A stretch of DNA of 64,000 nt from Polaromonas sp. P2-4 (GTDB lineage: Bacteria; Pseudomonadota; Gammaproteobacteria; Burkholderiales; Burkholderiaceae_C). The stretch covers positions 3,402,001 to 3,466,000 of the forward strand of contig CP087965.1 in the NCBI GenBank assembly GCA_024703855.1. Direction: 5' to 3'. The first letter of the stretch is position 1, and each line of letters opens with the position of its first letter. The notes under the pieces were generated by a model. It was not told the origin of the DNA, did no database searches, and saw nothing but the letters and a program-made list of their open reading frames with translations. The position numbers and the translations under genes are program-made. Shown here piece by piece: positions 37,798 through 47,714 of this stretch.

Positions 37798-38772
37798 ATG
37801 CTTAAAAAAATCCTTTCCTTCACCCTGCTTGCGCTTGCGCTCGCCGCCGCACAGGCCCAAGCACCGGCGCCCGCTTATCCAGCCAAGCCGGTGCGCATGA
37901 TCGTGCCCTTCCCGCCGGGCGGCGGCACTGACATCCTGTCGCGGCTGGTGGCCAACAAGCTCACCGAAGTGAGCAAATGGAACGTGATTCCCGACAACCG
38001 TGCGGGTGCCGGCGGCACCATCGGCATTGCCGAGGCCGTGCGGGCCGCGCCCACCGGTTACGACATGGTGATGGGGCAAAAGACAATATGGTGGTCGCCC
38101 CCTGGTTGTACAAAAACCTGAGCTACGACCCGACCAAAGACCTGGTGGCGGTGGCGCATGTGGCCTACACGCCGGTGGTGATCGTCACCAACACGAACTC
38201 GCGCTTCAAGTCGCTGGCCGATGTGGTCACGGCGGCGAAGGCTGCGCCTGACGCCATTACCTACGGCTCGCCCGGCAACGGCACGACGATTCATCTGGCC
38301 GGCGAAATTTTTAAAACTGCCGCCAACATCAAGATCCGGCATATTCCCTACAAAGGCTCCAACCCGGCCTTGATGGACGTGCTGGCGGGCAATGTGGATT
38401 TGATGGTGTCATCCCTGCCTTCGGCCATGGCACAAATCAAGGCGGGCAAGTTGCGCCCGCTGGCGGTCACGTCGGCGCGCCGCAGCAGCTCGCTGCCGGA
38501 TGTTCCCACGGTGGCCGAGCTGGGCTACAAAGACTTCGATGTAAGCACCTGGTATGGCTTGTTCATGCCGGCCGCCACGCCCAAAGACATCGTGGCCACG
38601 GTGCATGCCGAGGTCAACAAACTGCTGGCGATGCCCGACATGAAGGCCGCCATCCAGGCGCAAGGGGCCGGAGACGCAAATCATGACCGCCGAGCAGTTT
38701 TCTAATCTGCTGAAGACCGACTACCAGAAGTGGCGCGGCATTGTGCAGGCGTCTGGCGCGACCATCGAGTAA
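37798..38772 (+). CDS. Tripartite tricarboxylate transporter substrate-binding protein (Bug/TctC)
   Basis: Periplasmic receptor of about 324 residues with signal peptide MLKKILSFTLLALALAAAQAQ. Bug-family marks are YPAKPVRMIVPFPPGGGTDILSR, NVIPDNRAGAGGTIG, ITYGSPGNGTTIHLAGE and IRHIPYKGSNPALMDVLAGNVDLM. Frame breaks near 38080 and 38670 disturb it, but the C-terminus MTAEQFSNLLKTDYQKWRGIVQASGA is present to 38772. No TctA/TctB genes are beside it, as is common for Bug receptors. Confidence 0.92.
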
Positions 38773-38846
38773 AAGCCCGGCAAGCCAGGACAGACTCAGC
38801 GTGGCTTAAAATCACCAGTTCAGCCATTTTTAACCCGGAGTCTTCC

Positions 38847-39104
38847 ATGCCTAAAAAAATCAGAGTCGAAGCCGACATCTGCGCCCCTAAGCCCGTGCCG
38901 CCTAAAGGCTACACCATCACCACCGGCCGCGGCCAGAAAATCAGCCTGGAGCGCGGCTCCCACACCCGCAGCAAAAGAACCCAGGCAAGCGCCCGTCAAA
39001 AGGCGGCTAAGCGCACTCTTTTTGGGTACGGTCTGGCTCACAGACCACCACAAGCCGGTTGCTTCTGCCCAGCGCAGAGCCCGGCTTTTTCTTTGGGCGG
39101 GTGA
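38847..39104 (+). CDS. Small basic hypothetical protein
   Basis: 85 codons with GGAG six bases before the ATG. The N-terminal half is basic and looks real (MPKKIRVEADICAPKPVPPKGYTITTGRGQKISLERGSH). The C-terminal third (PQAGCFCPAQSPAF) may be out of frame. No family is recognised. Confidence 0.5.
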   Translation: MPKKIRVEADICAPKPVPPKGYTITTGRGQKISLERGSHTRSKRTQASARQKAAKRTLFGYGLAHRPPQAGCFCPAQSPAFSLGG

Positions 39105-39160
39105 AAAGTGCGGCCTGCCGTCTGTTTTGAGCATCAAATCAGCCCCAGGCCTAGGAAAAA

Positions 39161-39184
39161 CGGGCGTAGTCAGCTATCAAAAAC
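39161..39184. repeat. Short GCTAT-type repeat arm
   Basis: CGGGCGTAGTCAGCTATCAAAAAC matches one arm and the AT-rich centre of the dispersed element. The other arm is missing or degraded. Confidence 0.5.
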
Positions 39185-39219
39185 AGAGCGGATTTTCCGC
39201 TCAACGCACCGGCATCCAC

Positions 39220-39330
39220 TCACATATTGCGCCGATACTGCCCGCCCACCTCAAACAGCGCATTGGTAATCTGCCCCAGCGAGCAGGCCCGCACGGCTTC
39301 CCTCAGCACTTCGATCACGTCGTCGTTTTT
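39220..39330 (-). pseudogene. Detached copy of the icmF 3' end (direct repeat, left)
   Basis: On the minus strand this reads [32 protein letters not shown]-stop, nearly the same as the real icmF C-terminus at 44129-44240 ([16 protein letters not shown]...). The first ~70 bases from the stop differ by only about five substitutions. Both copies have the same orientation and enclose the restriction-modification island. No body of icmF precedes this copy, so it is a remnant or attachment-site duplicate. Confidence 0.8.
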
Positions 39331-39519
39331 CATGGTGTTCCGCACACCGTCGCTCTCGGCTATCGATGGTAATTTGACCGATGCAGTCGCCTTAAAAGCA
39401 TTGGTTTTCACGCGTCTGACCGGGTTTGATGTGGTACCTTACCCTGCTGGTTTTTGATCCCAGAGACCATGCATTGGTCCATACCCATAGTCGCGTAAAA
39501 GTGGTGTGAAAATCTAAAC

Positions 39520-41493
39520 ATGAGCAAAAGCCACGAACTCTCCAACTTTATCTGGACCATTGCAGACCTGCTGCGTGGACCCTATCGCCCGCCGCAATAC
39601 GAGCGCGTCATGTTGCCGTTGGTGGTGCTGCGCCGTTTCGACTGCGTACTCGCAAGTACAAAAGAGGCGGTGCTGGCCAACCACGCCAAGTACCAGGGCA
39701 AGCTGGAGGGCGATGCGCTTGATAGCGTCCTCAACAAGGTTTCCGGTCAGCGCTTTCACAACCATTCCCCGCTAAGTTTCGAAAAGTTGAGGGGCGACCC
39801 GGACAACGCGCACCTGCACCTTGTGTCCTACATCAATGGCTTCTCCGAGAATGTTCAAACGATTTTCAGGCATTTCGATTTTGGCAACGAAATCGAGCGG
39901 ATGCGCGAGCACAACATTCTGTTTCTTGTCATCAAAAAGTTCTGCGAGGTTGACCTCCATCCCATTACGGTAGACAACATCGAAATGGGGCTGCTGTTCG
40001 AGGACTTGATCCGGCGGTTCAACGAACAGGCCAACGAGACGGCGGGTGATCACTTCACGCCGCGTGAGGTGATCAGCCTCATGGTGAACCTGTTGTTTAT
40101 GCATGACGACGAATTGCTCACCAAGCCCAACACGGTTCGCAAAATGCTGGACCCCACTTGCGGCACAGGTGGCATGCTGTCGGAGGCCCGCAACTACCTG
40201 CGCGAGCACAACCTTGGCGCCAAGCTGTACGTGTACGGGCAGGACTTTAACCCCGTTCGTATGCCGTGGCAGCATCAGACCTGTTGCTGCGGACCAACCC
40301 AGGCGACTCCGAAACATCAACCATCAAGTTCGGCGACACGCTGATTGATGACCAGTTCGACGGCGAGCGCTTCGATTATTTCCTTGCCAATCCACCTTTT
40401 GGCGTTGACTGGAAGCGGCAGCAAAAGAAGTGGTGCGCGAGCACGAAAAATCTGGCTTTGCTGGTCGCTTCGGCGCTGGTACGCCGCGTGTGAATGACGG
40501 CGCGTTGTTGTTCCTGCAGCACATGGTCAGCAAGTTCGAGCCCGTCAGTCCCGCGAAGAGTCTTGATGGGTCACGGTTGGCCATCGTGTTCAACGGCTCG
40601 CCCCTGTTCACAGGCGGTGCCGGTTCTGGCGAGAGCGAAATCCGCAAATGGATCATTGGAAACGACTGGCTGGAAGCCATCGTCGCCATGCCGGAGCAGA
40701 TGTTCTACAACACCGGCATCGGCACCTATGTTTGGATTGTCACCAACCGCAAAGAGCCAAGACGCAAGGGCAAGATTCAGCTCATCGACGCGCGAGCGTT
40801 GGCAGCCCCTGCGCCGCAGCCTGGGTGACAAGCGCCGGGAATTTTCTGATGCCCACATCACCGACATCGTGCGCGAGTACGGCGACATGCGCGGCAGCGA
40901 AACCAGCAAGGTATTTGATAACGCCGACTTTGGCTACAACCGCCTGACCATCGAGCGCCCCTTGCGGCTGGCATTTCAGATCACCCTTGAACGCAAGGAA
41001 CGCTTCCTTGATGCCAGCCCAGATCTTTTGGATGACCTGCAAACCATTGACAAAGCAATCGGTCGCGAGCCGAGCCGCGATTGGAATGTCATCTGGAAGC
41101 AGGTCCAGGTAATCCTCAAGAATCGCTGAAAGCAAGTGGCGAGCGGCTCAATCCAAGGCCTTCCATGAAGCATTCACAGAGATCGACCCAAATACTGAAG
41201 CCGTCATTGTCAAAAAAACTGGCGTCAAAATTGAGTATGAAGCCGATCCCAAGTTGCGCGATTTCGAAAATGTACCTCTCAAGGAAGATGTGCAAGCTTA
41301 TTTCGAGCGCGAGGTTCGGCCTCACGTTGCCGACGCCTGGATCGAACATGACAAAACCAAGGTCGGTTATGAGATCAACTTCAACCGGCATTTCTACCGC
41401 TTCACCCCACCGCGGCCGCTGGAAGAGATCGACGCTGACCTGAGACTAGCCGAGGCAGAAATCGTCCGGCTTCTGCAAGAGGTCACCGCGTGA
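39520..41493 (+). CDS. hsdM: Type I restriction-modification N6-adenine methyltransferase (HsdM), frameshifted
   Basis: About 657 residues. The N-terminal HsdM helical domain is LSNFIWTIADLLRGPYRPPQYERVMLPLVVLRRFDCVL. AdoMet motif I is DPTCGTGGMLSEA, and motif IV is NPPFG in DYFLANPPFGVDWK. GDHFTPREVISLMVNLL is also classic HsdM. Frame breaks occur near 40260, 40425, 40805 and 41128, with family similarity continuing across each. It is joined by a 4-bp overlap to an AlbA_2/ATPase gene, not to an hsdS gene. Confidence 0.88.
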
Positions 41494-43416
41494 CTGCCCT
41501 TGAGCTGCTTGAAAGCCTCAACCTCCTCGACGAAAACGAGCACATAGAGGCCAAACGGGCTTCAGAAGTTGGCAAGTCCGTTCTGGAAACCATCTGCGCC
41601 TTTGCCAACGAGCCGGGTTTGGGTGGCGGGTGGCTGTTGCGGGCGTGGTGCGCGAAGAACTGGCCCTGTTCCCCGCTTACGAGGTGGAAGGCATAGCCCA
41701 GCCCGAAAAGCTGGGCACCGAGATCGCCACCCAATGCCGCAACACCTTTAACCAGCCGGTGCGCGTCGACATAAGCACCGAAATCATTGACGGCAAAGCC
41801 GTGCTGGTGGTGCATGTACCCGAGGCGCCGCCGCAAGACAAGCCGATATTCTTCAAGGCCCAAGGCCTGCCCAAAGGCGCTTTGCGGCGCATCAGTAGCA
41901 CGGACCAGCATTGCACCGAAGACGACCTGGCCGTGTTCTACCAGGGCCGCCAAACGGATAGCTTTGACTCCACGCTGGTGGCCGATGCGACCACGGACGA
42001 TCTATTGCCTGAGGCCATTGCCGACTATCGCCAGTCCTGCGCCGAGGCAAACCCCGATGCCGAAGAGCTGCGCTGGAGCGACGAAGACCTGTTGCAGTCA
42101 TTGGGCTGCATCCGGCGCAACTCGCAAGGCGCGTGGCAGCCCACCGTGGCCGGTCTCATGCTGTTTGGCAAACCGGTGGCACTGCGCCGCTGCTTTCCCA
42201 TGATGCGGGTGGACTACATCCGCGTGCCCGGCCGCGAATGGGTGCCCCACCCCGATCGGCGGTTTGACACCATCGACCTGCGTGACCCACTGTTGCGCCT
42301 GGTCCGCCGTGCCCAAGCCGCCATTCTGGACGATCTGCCCAAGGGCTTTGCCCTGGAAGAAGGCGACTTGCAGCGTCACGACAAGCCCGCGATTCCTTTG
42401 CGGGTGATTCGTGAAGCACTGGTCAACGCCTTGATGCACCGCAGCTACCGCAGCCACAGCCCGGTGCAGATCATCCGCTACGCCAACCGGCTGGAGATTC
42501 GCAACCCGGGCTTCTCGCTTAAGTCGCAAGATCACCTGGGTGAACCCGGCTCCCAGCTGCGCAACCCCAGGATTGCCGCCGCCCTGTACGACACCCGGCT
42601 GGCCGAAACCAAAGGCAGCGGCATCCGCGTCATGCGTGAGAGCATGGAGCAGGCCGGTTTGACGCCCCCTTTGTTTGAGTCGGATCGGGGCAATGACCAG
42701 TTTGTGGCGCGCTACTTCTTCCACCATTTTCTGGGCGCCGAAGACATTGCCTGGCTGGCCCAATTTAAAGAACTGCACCTGAGCGAGGATGAGGCCAAAG
42801 CCCTGATCGTGGTGCGCGAGGCGGGTGCCCTCAATAACGGCACCTACCGCGAGCTGAGCAAAGTGGACACCTTGACCGCCAGCCAGTCCCTGCGCCGCCT
42901 GCGCGACGCCGGGCTACTGGCTCAAAAAGGGCGTGGCTCGGCCACTTATTACGTGCCGACCGAGAGGTTGCTGGATAACGGCTTATCCAGTAACCCCCCA
43001 TCCTTATCTAGTGAGTCTGGCGACTTATCTAGTAACCCTCAGCCCTTATCTAGTAACCCCGACTCCTTATCTAGTAACCCCTCGGGCTTACCTGCCAACG
43101 CCGAAAACCGGCAGAGCAAGTTCGACGAAACCCTGCGCGGCCAATTGCTGGACGGAATTTCCGGCACCCTGGCCGCCAAGGTAGGCGCTCTTGGCCAGCG
43201 TCACCCCCGCAAGATATACGTGACGTGGTCGTCGCCCTTTGCGCCGTGCGGGCGTGGCGTGTGGATGAGTTGTCTGCCGTGTTGCGCCGTAACCCGGAGG
43301 TGGTGCGACAAAACTATCTGCGTCCGCTAATGCGTGAAGGTCGTCTGACCATGACCAATCCGCAGGAGCCGAACGATCCGCAGCAGGCGTACCGGGCGGT
43401 GGATGCTAGGCAATGA
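41490..43416 (+). CDS. AlbA_2/ATP-binding DNA-associated protein in the RM island
   Basis: About 642 residues starting with GTG inside the hsdM stop. The N-terminus (HIEAKRASEVGKSVLETICAFANEPGLGGG) is the AlbA_2 (Schlafen-type) DNA-binding domain. The middle (IREALVNALMHRSYRSHSPVQIIRYANRLEIRNPG, ETKGSGIRVMRESM) is the HATPase_c_4 domain of RecG-like regulators. A winged-helix segment (YRELSKVDTLTASQSLRRLRDAGLLAQKG) follows. A linker of six 7-residue repeats precedes a final domain (VDELSAVLRRNPEVVRQNYLRPLMREG). Frame breaks are near 41630 and 43210. Such proteins are common in type I RM loci, but their role is not settled. Confidence 0.82.
42983..43108 (+). repeat. Six 21-bp in-frame tandem repeats
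   Basis: TTATCTAGTAACCC-type units start at 42983, 43004, 43025, 43046, 43067 and 43088, exactly 21 bp apart. They encode LSSNPPS, LSSESGD, LSSNPQP, LSSNPDS, LSSNPSG and LPANAEN. The unit length is a multiple of three, so gain or loss would change linker length without breaking the frame. Confidence 0.9.
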
Positions 43417-44072
43417 CCACACCGCGCGTTGCCATACACGATGACCGGCGCTATATCAAACTGAAATATACGGTTCAACTCGCGAGCTCACGGGCTGACT
43501 CACGGCCGGACGGATTGCCGTATGTCGGTATGGTGTCGCCGAAGCTGCCCAAGCGTGCCATTGGCGAGCGTTACAGCTTTGACGACGAGATACGGCTGGA
43601 GTATTACCGCCTGCAGAAGATCAGCGAGGGGTCGATCAGTTTGCGCGAAGGCAAGGCGGAGCCGCTGGACGGCCCTCGGGAAGTTGGCTCGGGAGCGCGC
43701 CACGACGAAGATGTGCCGTTGGCACGTCTGATTGATGTGATCAACGAGCGGTTCGGCACTGACTTTACTGATTCAGACCAATTGTTTTTCGACCAGATCA
43801 TCGAGGCTGCGATTGCGGATGGCTCGTTGCAGGAGGCGGCTGCAGTCAATCCGGAAGGGAAGTTTGCACTTCTCTTTTCCGGTTTGCTGGAAACCCTGTT
43901 CATTGAGCGCATGGAGCAGAACGAGGACATCTTCGCCAGATTCATGAACGAGCGGGATTTTCAGAGTCTCGTGTCCGACTGGATTTCGCGTCAGGTGTAT
44001 GGGCGCCTGCGGGTGGCTAACGGGAAGGATTCGCCACAATCGGCTGGGACTGCAAGCCTTTTAGGCCTGTAG
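43413..44072 (+). CDS. hsdR: Truncated type I restriction endonuclease (HsdR C-terminal part)
   Basis: 219 residues starting at an ATG that overlaps the upstream stop (ATGA). From about residue 45 it matches only the extreme C-terminus of HsdR: LPKRAIGERYSFDDEIRLEYYRLQKISEGSISLREG, VPLARLIDVINERFGTDF, FDQIIEAAIADGS and IFARFMNERDFQSLVSDWISRQVYGRLR. The nuclease and helicase domains are absent, so it cannot cut DNA. The first ~40 residues do not fit HsdR and may be chance frame. Confidence 0.8.
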   Translation: MTTPRVAIHDDRRYIKLKYTVQLASSRADSRPDGLPYVGMVSPKLPKRAIGERYSFDDEIRLEYYRLQKISEGSISLREGKAEPLDGPREVGSGARHDEDVPLARLIDVINERFGTDFTDSDQLFFDQIIEAAIADGSLQEAAAVNPEGKFALLFSGLLETLFIERMEQNEDIFARFMNERDFQSLVSDWISRQVYGRLRVANGKDSPQSAGTASLLGL

Positions 44073-44086
44073 CCCTCGTGGATATT

Positions 44087-44126
44087 GCGTAAGCGGCTAT
44101 ATAAACAATAGCGGCTATTGCACCCG
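44087..44126. repeat. Short GCTAT-palindrome repeat
   Basis: GCGTAAGCGGCTATATAAAC followed by AATAGCGGCTATTGCACCCG. The two inverted arms meet at an AT-rich centre, immediately beyond the icmF stop. It marks the right end of the restriction-modification island. Confidence 0.65.
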
Positions 44127-44128
44127 TC

Positions 44129-47100
44129 TCACATATTGCGTCGGTACTGTCCGCCCACCTCAAACAGCGCATTGGTAATCTGTCCCAGCGAGCAGACCCG
44201 CACCGCATCCATCAGCACCTCAAACACGTTGTTGTTCTCAATCACCGCTTTTTGCAGGCGTTTGAGCATGGCGGGTGACTCTTTGGCGTGGCGCTGGTGA
44301 AAGTCTTCCAGCCTTTTCAGCTGGCTCTGCTTTTCTTCGTCCGTGGAGCGGGCCAGTTCCAGCTTGTCCTGCACGACCTCGCCATGCGGATTACGGAAGG
44401 TGTTGACGCCGATGATGGGCAGCTCGCCGGTGTGCTTGAGCATTTCATAGTGCATGGACTCGTCCTGAATGCGGCCGCGCTGGTAGCCGGTTTCCATGGC
44501 GCCGAGCACGCCGCCGCGCTCGGCGATACGCTCAAACTCAGTCAGCACGGCCTCTTCCAGCAACTCGGTCAGCTCTTCGATGATGAAGGCACCCTGCGAG
44601 GGGTTCTCGTTCTTCGCCAGGCCCCATTCACGGTTGATGATGAGCTGAATCGCCATGGCCCGGCGCACCGAGTCTTCGGTCGGCGTGGTGATGGCTTCGT
44701 CAAACACGTTGGTGTGCAGGCTGTTGCAGTTGTCGTAAATCGCAATCAGCGCCTGCAAGGTGGTGCGGATGTCGTTGAACTGGATTTCCTGCGCGTGCAG
44801 GCTGCGGCCTGAGGTTTGAATGTGGTACTTCAGCTTCTGGCTGCGCTCATTTGCGCCATATTTTTCCTTCATCGCCACGGCCCAGATGCGGCGCACTGAC
44901 GCGGCCCATCACGGTGTACTCCGGGTCCATGCCGTTGCTGAAGAAGAAGGACAGGTTGGGCGCAAAGTCGTCGATGTGCATGCCGCGCGCCAAATAGGCT
45001 TCAACGAACGTAAAGCCGTTGGACAGCGTGAAGGCGAGTTGCGAAATCGGGTTGGCCCCGGCTTCGGCGATGTGGTAGCCGCTGATGGACACGCTGTAGA
45101 AATTGCGCACCCGGTTGTGCACAAAGTACTGCGCAATGTCGCCCATGACCTTCAGGCTGAACTCGGTCGAGAAGATGCAGGTGTTCTGGCCCTGGTCTTC
45201 CTTCAGGATGTCGGCCTGCACCGTGCCGCGCACGTTTTCCAGCACCCACTCCCTGATCTTGGCGGCCTCTGTGGCCGTCGGTTCACGGCCATTGTCGGCT
45301 TTGAACTTTTCCAGATTCTGGTCAATCGCCGTGTTCATGAACATGGCCAGAATGCTGGGTGCCGGGCCGTTGATGGTCATTGAGACGCTGGTGCTCGGGC
45401 TGCACAGGTCAAAGCCGCCGTACAGCACCTTCATGTCGTCCAGCGTGGCAATCGACACGCCGGAGTTGCCCACTTTGCCGTAAATATCGGGGCGCACATG
45501 CGGGTCATTGCCGTAGAGCGTCACGGAGTCGAATGCGGTAGACAGGCGTTTGGCGGCCATGCCTTCGCTGAGCAGCTTGAAGCGCGTGTTGGTGCGAAAA
45601 GGGTCGCCTTCACCGGCAAACATGCGGGTTGGGTCTTCACCTTCGCGTTTGAAGGCGAAGGTGCCTGCCGTGTAAGGGTAGCTGCCCGGTACGTTGTCCA
45701 GCATCAGCCATTTCAGGATTTCGCCATGGTCTTCGTACTTGGGCAGGCAGACCTTGCGTATGGGGGTGCCGGACAGCGATTTGGTGGTGAGTGCAGTGCG
45801 GATTTCCTTGTCGCGAATCTTCACCACGTACTCGTCACCAGCGTAGGCTTTCTGCATTTCCGGCCACTGGGCCAGCAGTTTTTTGGCCGCTGGGTCCTGG
45901 ACTTGTTCGCGTTGCACCGCCAGGTCAGTGGCGGCTTCGGCGGCACGGGTTTTGTCGGGTTTTCCCACGGCCAGCATGGCGGCAGCCGCGCGCAACTGCT
46001 GGATCTCGCGCGCCAGCGTGGCTTGGTCCTGGCCGTTCTTTTGGTAGCTGCGCACGGTGTCGGAAATTTCGGCCAGGTAGCGTGTGCGGGCCGCAGGCAC
46101 CACCGGTGTCTGATTGGTGCTGTGGCGCACATCGACCTTGGGCAGCAGGCCACCTTTGGACAGCGAGAGGCCGAGCTGCGCCAGACGCGGTTTGAGCGCC
46201 TGGTAGAGCGCGGTCACACCGTCATCGTTAAAGCGTGCGGCCATGGTGCCGAACACCGGCATCTGGTCGGGCGGCAGGCTCCAGGCCTCCTTGTTGCGTT
46301 GCACCTGCTTGGACACATCACGCAGCGCATCGAGTGAGCCCTTGCGGTCAAACTTGTTGATGGCGACGAACTCGGCAAAGTCCAGCATGTCGATTTTCTC
46401 TAACTGGCTGGCCGCGCCAAATTCGGGCGTCATCACGTACATGGGCACGTCCACATGCGGCACGATGGCGGCGTCGCCCTGGCCAATGCCCGAGGTTTCC
46501 ACCACGATCAAATCAAAGCCGGCGGCCTTGCAGGCGGCAATTACTTCCGGCAGCGCCTTGCTGATCTCACTGCCGAATTCGCGCGTGGCCATGCTGCGCA
46601 TGAACACCCGGGGCCCGGCAGCCCAGGGATTGATGGCATTCATGCGGATACGGTCACCGAGCAGGGCGCCGCCACTCTTGCGGCGCGACGGGTCAATGCT
46701 GATGACGGCGATGCGCAATTGGTCGTTCTGGTCCAGCCGCAGACGGCGAATCAGCTCGTCAGTGAGTGAGGACTTACCGGCGCCGCCGGTGCCGGTGATG
46801 CCCAGCACCGGTATCTTTTTGGTAGCAGCTTGCGCCCGTACTGCCTGGACCTGGGCCTTATTTGCCTTGTCATTTTCAAGCGCGGTAATGAGTTGTGACA
46901 GCGCCCGCCAGTTCATTTCGCCATGGCCTTCAATGGCTTGAATGTCCTTGGGCGCAAAGCCGGTCAGGTCTTTGTCGCAACGCATTACCATCTCGCCAAT
47001 CATGCCGGCCAAGCCCATTTTTTGGCCGTCTTCGGGGCTGTAGATGCGCGTCACGCCGTAGGCATGCAGCTCGTGGATTTCCGGCGGAACGATCACGCCG

Positions 47101-47426
47101 CCGCCGCCGCCGAAGACCTGGATGTGCTCGCCGCCACGGTTTTTCAGCAAATCGACCATGTACTTGAAGTACTCGACATGGCCGCCCTGGTAAGAGCTGA
47201 TGGCGATGCCCTGCGCGTCCTCCTGCAGCGCTGCCGTCACGACTTCTTCGACGCTGCGGTTGTGCCCCAGGTGAATCACCTCGGCCCCCATGCCTTGCAA
47301 AATGCGCCGCATGATGTTGATGGCGGCATCGTGCCCGTCAAACAGGCTGGCGGCCGTGACAAAGCGTACCTTGTGCGTGGGGCGGTAATTGGCGAGGGCT
47401 TTGTACTCTGCGGACAGGTCGGTCAT
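44129..47426 (-). CDS. icmF: Fused isobutyryl-CoA/methylmalonyl-type mutase with G-protein chaperone (IcmF)
   Basis: About 1099 residues. The N-terminal B12-binding domain holds the cobalt-ligand motif in [15 protein letters not shown] and GGGGGVIVP. The MeaI/ArgK-type GTPase in the middle has P-loop [30 protein letters not shown] and INKFDRKGS. The C-terminal mutase domain has [26 protein letters not shown] and [33 protein letters not shown]. One extra base near 44899 splits VMGR from [21 protein letters not shown]. IcmF interconverts branched and linear acyl-CoAs such as isobutyryl/butyryl-CoA. The linker before the P-loop contains a dispersed repeat (46815-46850). Confidence 0.93.
46815..46850. 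repeat. Dispersed repeat arm inside icmF
   Basis: Within icmF the plus strand reads GGTAGCAGCTTGCGCCCGTA then CTGCCTGGACCTGGGC. It resembles the intergenic copies at 60590-60624 (ATAGCTGCTTGCGCCCGTTG) and 62780-62828. It encodes [15 protein letters not shown], the linker between the B12 and GTPase domains. Confidence 0.45.
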
Positions 47427-47453
47427 GGGGTGTCTCCGGAATTGGCGGGCGTC

Positions 47454-47558
47454 ATTCCAATTCGCATTAAAAACGATAACTGCGTTGCTTAGCCTTGCCG
47501 TGCTGTAGCACTGTCTGCGGCGTCGCGTCTTGTTCTCGCTTCTAATGCGAATTGGAAT
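47454..47558. repeat. ~105-bp inverted-repeat element, copy 1
   Basis: Ends are perfect 16-bp inverted repeats: ATTCCAATTCGCATTA at 47454-47469 and its complement at 47543-47558. An internal 28-bp core at 47493-47520 (CCTTGCCGTGCTGTAGCACT...) is identical to the core of copy 2 at 59650-59677, while the arms differ. It lies upstream of icmF, between it and the TRAP operon. Confidence 0.85.
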
Positions 47559-47664
47559 CAGGCGTCATGGCCTTGATTGACGTTTACGTAAACGTCAATA
47601 TTACAGTGTAAGCAAAGACGGATCAAGTTCGCGGCTTTGGGAGCTGGTTTTGTGCGGAACTTGT

Positions 47665-47690
47665 AAAGAAAAAGGGCGCTTGCGCGCCCT
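47665..47690 (-). terminator. Rho-independent terminator of the dctPQM unit
   Basis: On the minus strand a perfect AGGGCGC/GCGCCCT stem with loop GCAA (47673-47690) is followed by TTTTCTTTAC. It lies 24 bp after the dctM stop. Confidence 0.75.
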
Positions 47691-47714
47691 CGAATCCAAA
47701 CCCTTCCAGCTTGA

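Noticed and set aside
42983-43108. Possible CRISPR array
   Set aside because: The period is 21 bp with no spacers of constant length, and the units are translated in frame inside a gene. It is a minisatellite.
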